Source: an uncultured Lachnospiraceae bacterium
GTDB lineage: Bacteria > Bacillota > Clostridia > Lachnospirales > Lachnospiraceae
Assembly: GCA_910577675.1 (NCBI GenBank)
Contig: CAJTOR010000007.1
Coordinates: 6,043-70,042 of the forward strand
Reading direction: 5' to 3'
Length of the DNA stretch: 64,000 bases
Positions 61,534 to 64,000 of this stretch are shown here, piece by piece (within the stretch, counting starts at the first letter, position 1; each line of letters begins with the position of its first letter). A program made the translations under genes and the position numbers. The notes below the pieces were generated by a model. That model did not search any database. It was not told the origin of the DNA and saw only the letters and a program-made list of their open reading frames with translations.

Positions 61534-63660
61534 TCAATTCTTTTTCCAGTTTTCAATCGAAACCAATATATTTCTCGCTGCTGCTTCCTCGCCGCCCTCC
61601 CCGCCTGCCGGCGGAAGGGGATAGTTCATAAAGTAGCGCTGTAGCTGCACATTTTTCCCAATCAACTCCTCAAGAAATGAGCTTCCTCCCGTTACTTTAG
61701 TGCTTCTCAGGGTAATATCGTCCGTTGCGAGCAGCATACCGCAAAAATTCCCGCCCTGCATCGTAATCTTCCCCTTCGCAATAACAATCCCGCGAAATTC
61801 CTTTGACTGCAAGGCGACATCGCGCCCCGACACAATCACTTCAAAACCGTCAGGGTCAGCTTCCTCCACCCTTTCCATCTCCTTGTTAAAATACAGGTGC
61901 TCCTCCCCCGCCGGAAGCTCACCAAGGCGGACAATACTGCCAACCAGGCTCCCCCCGGAAACACCGCTGTAATTCTCATCAAGCATCGCCACAAGCCCGG
62001 AAAATTTCCTTTTCAGTTCCGACTGCTTGTCAAATGCCTCCCCCGCATCAATTGTACCACTGATAATCTCCGTAATCTGATGCTTATCATTTACGCGGAG
62101 CACCGTGCCATTTGTTTTTATGGAACTTTTTCCCGGCAGCAGGACACTCCCAAGCTCGAGCACCTTTGCATAGGTATCTAGCTGGCTTTTGTTCACCTTG
62201 CTGTACTCAAGGAAATACTGCATGGCTGCCGCACTCGATTTAAAGCGGATATAAATATAGTAGAGAGGTTCCTTCTCCGATAAAAACCGCACAGGAACCA
62301 CCTCGCACGGGTTGGCCGCCGCATAATGTTTAAGCTCCATCTTCCCGTCAGAGCCAAATTTTACCGATGTATCCACTATATTGCCGTTTAATGCCTCGTA
62401 CTCAGACTTAGTAAGCGGATTATGCCCATATTCACGAATGCATTCCCCCGGCACCAGATAAGCGAGCTGGTTGCCCTTATAGCTGACCGCCTCCCCTTCC
62501 ATAATCTCACGGTACGCGCTTGCAGACTTGTCGCCGCCGTAAATATCAGGAACCTTTAAACTGCTCCTCCCCGCAAGCCAAAGGACATTAAGCCCCTCTA
62601 AGTCAAGAGTTGATTTCCCCGCATTAATTACCACTGCACTGCTATCCGCCAAGGACTCCCCGCCTCCGAGTGTTGTGTACCCATAATAATTCCCGGAAAT
62701 ACGAACCTCCGAATTTTCTGACCCGATCGTCATATCATCCGCAACATAACACTCCGCATTTTTTATGATAATTTTCTGACCTCCGGTCGCCCCAGTCACA
62801 TCTTTAACAGTCTGGATATTTTTTGTCCACACCTCAACATGCCCGTCAAGCCCCGAAATATCAAGCGATCCCCCGCGCTCCGTCCGCACCTGCGAGGCAG
62901 CTATCAACCGGCGCGCAGTAAGCTTTAAGTCACCGTTATTATCCGCAACCAGGCAGTCCCCCGCATATGCATTTCCCGAAACCGTGCTGCTCCCCTCCGG
63001 GACAATAATATTTTTATCCGTAATTATGGAGTAATCAACATAATCCCCCTTGACAGTCACAGGGGTTTCCACATCGAGCCTGGTAAACTCAACCTTCACC
63101 CGGATATCCGTTGTGATTGTGGTTTCATACCCGTTTTCCATAAAAGAAACACAGAGCCCGGGAATCAGGATATCGTCCCCATCCACCACGGCATACAAAG
63201 AGTCGATATCCCCGACCGGATCAAGGTTTAGCAAACGCAGCCCCGTCCCGTAAACCGCGGGATCAACCCCGTAAAAGAGTGTTTCTTCCCCATCGCAGGT
63301 TTCAAGGAATTTTTTATCCACCAGCGCAGTGGATTTATCGCCACCATAAGGTGTACCGGTCAGCTTATAAAACAGGTTTTTCTTTACCTCGGCTTTTAAC
63401 TGGGCATCATTATCAGGCGAATAATGCGTCAGCACATAAGTATATGCCTCCCCCATAACATCCTCCGCCATCTGGGAAAGGTTCGCCATAAAAATATCAA
63501 GCCCCGACTCTGTCTGGTAGAAATTTTCCTTCGCCATCTCATCCACCAGTTTCATATCGCGGTTTGTTGCTGATGCCATAAGGATGGTTGCGCCAAGTAT
63601 CCCTGCAAACGCGATACATATTATTACGAGAATCAGGGATGAACCCCTGTTATTTTTCAT
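61534..63660 (-). CDS. PilX-like pilus assembly protein with large beta-rich body
   Basis: A 708-residue protein starting with NRGSSLILVIICIAFAGIL, the PilX-type N-terminus (no Glu at +5). Glu-rich helix follows, then a body with many short beta strands that resemble a right-handed beta helix (VRISGNYYGYTTLGG, IVIAKGKITMQGG, MLLATDDITLRS). The C-terminus has a Pro/Gly turn (LPPAGGEGG). Similar large PilX-like proteins occur in Clostridia pilin clusters. AGGAG lies 9 bases before the ATG. Confidence 0.75.
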   Translation of the reverse strand: MKNNRGSSLILVIICIAFAGILGATILMASATNRDMKLVDEMAKENFYQTESGLDIFMANLSQMAEDVMGEAYTYVLTHYSPDNDAQLKAEVKKNLFYKLTGTPYGGDKSTALVDKKFLETCDGEETLFYGVDPAVYGTGLRLLNLDPVGDIDSLYAVVDGDDILIPGLCVSFMENGYETTITTDIRVKVEFTRLDVETPVTVKGDYVDYSIITDKNIIVPEGSSTVSGNAYAGDCLVADNNGDLKLTARRLIAASQVRTERGGSLDISGLDGHVEVWTKNIQTVKDVTGATGGQKIIIKNAECYVADDMTIGSENSEVRISGNYYGYTTLGGGESLADSSAVVINAGKSTLDLEGLNVLWLAGRSSLKVPDIYGGDKSASAYREIMEGEAVSYKGNQLAYLVPGECIREYGHNPLTKSEYEALNGNIVDTSVKFGSDGKMELKHYAAANPCEVVPVRFLSEKEPLYYIYIRFKSSAAAMQYFLEYSKVNKSQLDTYAKVLELGSVLLPGKSSIKTNGTVLRVNDKHQITEIISGTIDAGEAFDKQSELKRKFSGLVAMLDENYSGVSGGSLVGSIVRLGELPAGEEHLYFNKEMERVEEADPDGFEVIVSGRDVALQSKEFRGIVIAKGKITMQGGNFCGMLLATDDITLRSTKVTGGSSFLEELIGKNVQLQRYFMNYPLPPAGGEGGEEAAARNILVSIENWKKN

Positions 63661-63715
63661 TTCTTCCGATCTCCTTTCCCCTTAAATCCATAAAACCCAC
63701 CTTTATGACCAAAGA

Positions 63716-64000
63716 CTACTGCATAATATCCGTTTCCATGGACGCGAGCAGGCTTCCCGTATTTTCTTCCCCCTGCCTGTAGACTTTAACAGTCACCTTC
63801 TGCATCCTCCTGTATATCATGGTATTGACAAGCGACTGCTTATCCACGAGTTTTTCAAAACCCGGCACCCTGGTTCCCCCATAAATGCTGACTCTCTGGT
63901 CATCCTCAAGCTCTGTCGAACAAAATAGCCCGACCGCCTCACCGACATAAGGCTGTTCCATCGCAAATACCGGTCCTGACAATCCTGCCGCACTGTAGGA
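63716..64000 (-). CDS. Partial pilin-cluster gene, cut by the window edge
   Basis: The reading frame stays open to base 64000, so the N-terminus lies outside. The visible C-terminal 94 residues (SYSAAGLSGPVFAMEQPY to METDIMQ) are beta-rich and hydrophilic, fitting the globular end of a pilin-like protein. It precedes the PilX-like gene by 55 bases in the same direction. Confidence 0.55.
   Translation of the reverse strand, partial: SYSAAGLSGPVFAMEQPYVGEAVGLFCSTELEDDQRVSIYGGTRVPGFEKLVDKQSLVNTMIYRRMQKVTVKVYRQGEENTGSLLASMETDIMQ

Overview
The window looks like a chromosomal segment of a spore-forming Clostridia bacterium, probably Lachnospiraceae. The pointers are a sporulation sigma factor of the SigG type, an IspH-RpsA fusion, a biotin-dependent sodium-pumping decarboxylase, strong GGAGG ribosome binding sites and Firmicutes-type LexA boxes. 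Nearly every gene is on the minus strand. The exceptions are a small [2Fe-2S] protein (14423-14608), sigG (45727-46527) and a PIN-domain remnant (57657-57743).

Layout from left to right. 1-187: a tandem intergenic repeat with hairpins. 200-3779: a methylmalonyl-CoA decarboxylase-type operon (alpha, gamma, biotin carrier, beta). 4298-11863: an AT-rich island of four genes encoding a membrane coiled-coil protein with an Ada-like zinc motif, a soluble coiled-coil protein, a large Hsp70/actin-fold ATPase and a dynamin-like GTPase. The island has its own promoter (11901-11929) and terminator (4023-4060). It is the only clearly accessory region and the best candidate for an undescribed system. 12165-25628: recX, recA (SOS promoter), ilvA, ftsY, smc, rnc, acpP, plsX, cheR and ispH-rpsA. 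25625-35798: cmk, a flavoprotein, a GerMN-like lipoprotein behind a second LexA box, pgsA, rimO, folD, cls, an aconitase-family enzyme and a small membrane protein.

35928-45480 is a ten-gene Mrp/Mbh-type cation/proton antiporter operon with four large NuoL/M/N-like subunits and no redox subunits. It is followed by sigG, a beta-CASP nuclease, a membrane diguanylate cyclase, an FtsA-like protein with repeated C-terminal modules, coaE and polA. 55936-57462 holds two poorly known genes, one with a zinc-finger anti-sigma look. tRNA-Leu(CAA) lies at 57854-57937. 58071-64000 is a prepilin cluster (type IV pilus/pseudopilus minor pilins) that runs off the right edge.

How the parts may work together: the decarboxylase and the Mrp-like complex are both membrane ion-translocating systems, so sodium/proton gradient energetics is a theme. 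The rnc-smc-ftsY, plsX-acpP and cmk-ispH-rpsA groups are ordinary housekeeping clusters. Start codons were adjusted from ribosome-binding-site spacing and family N-termini where stated. No database search was run; family calls are from recognised motifs and architecture.
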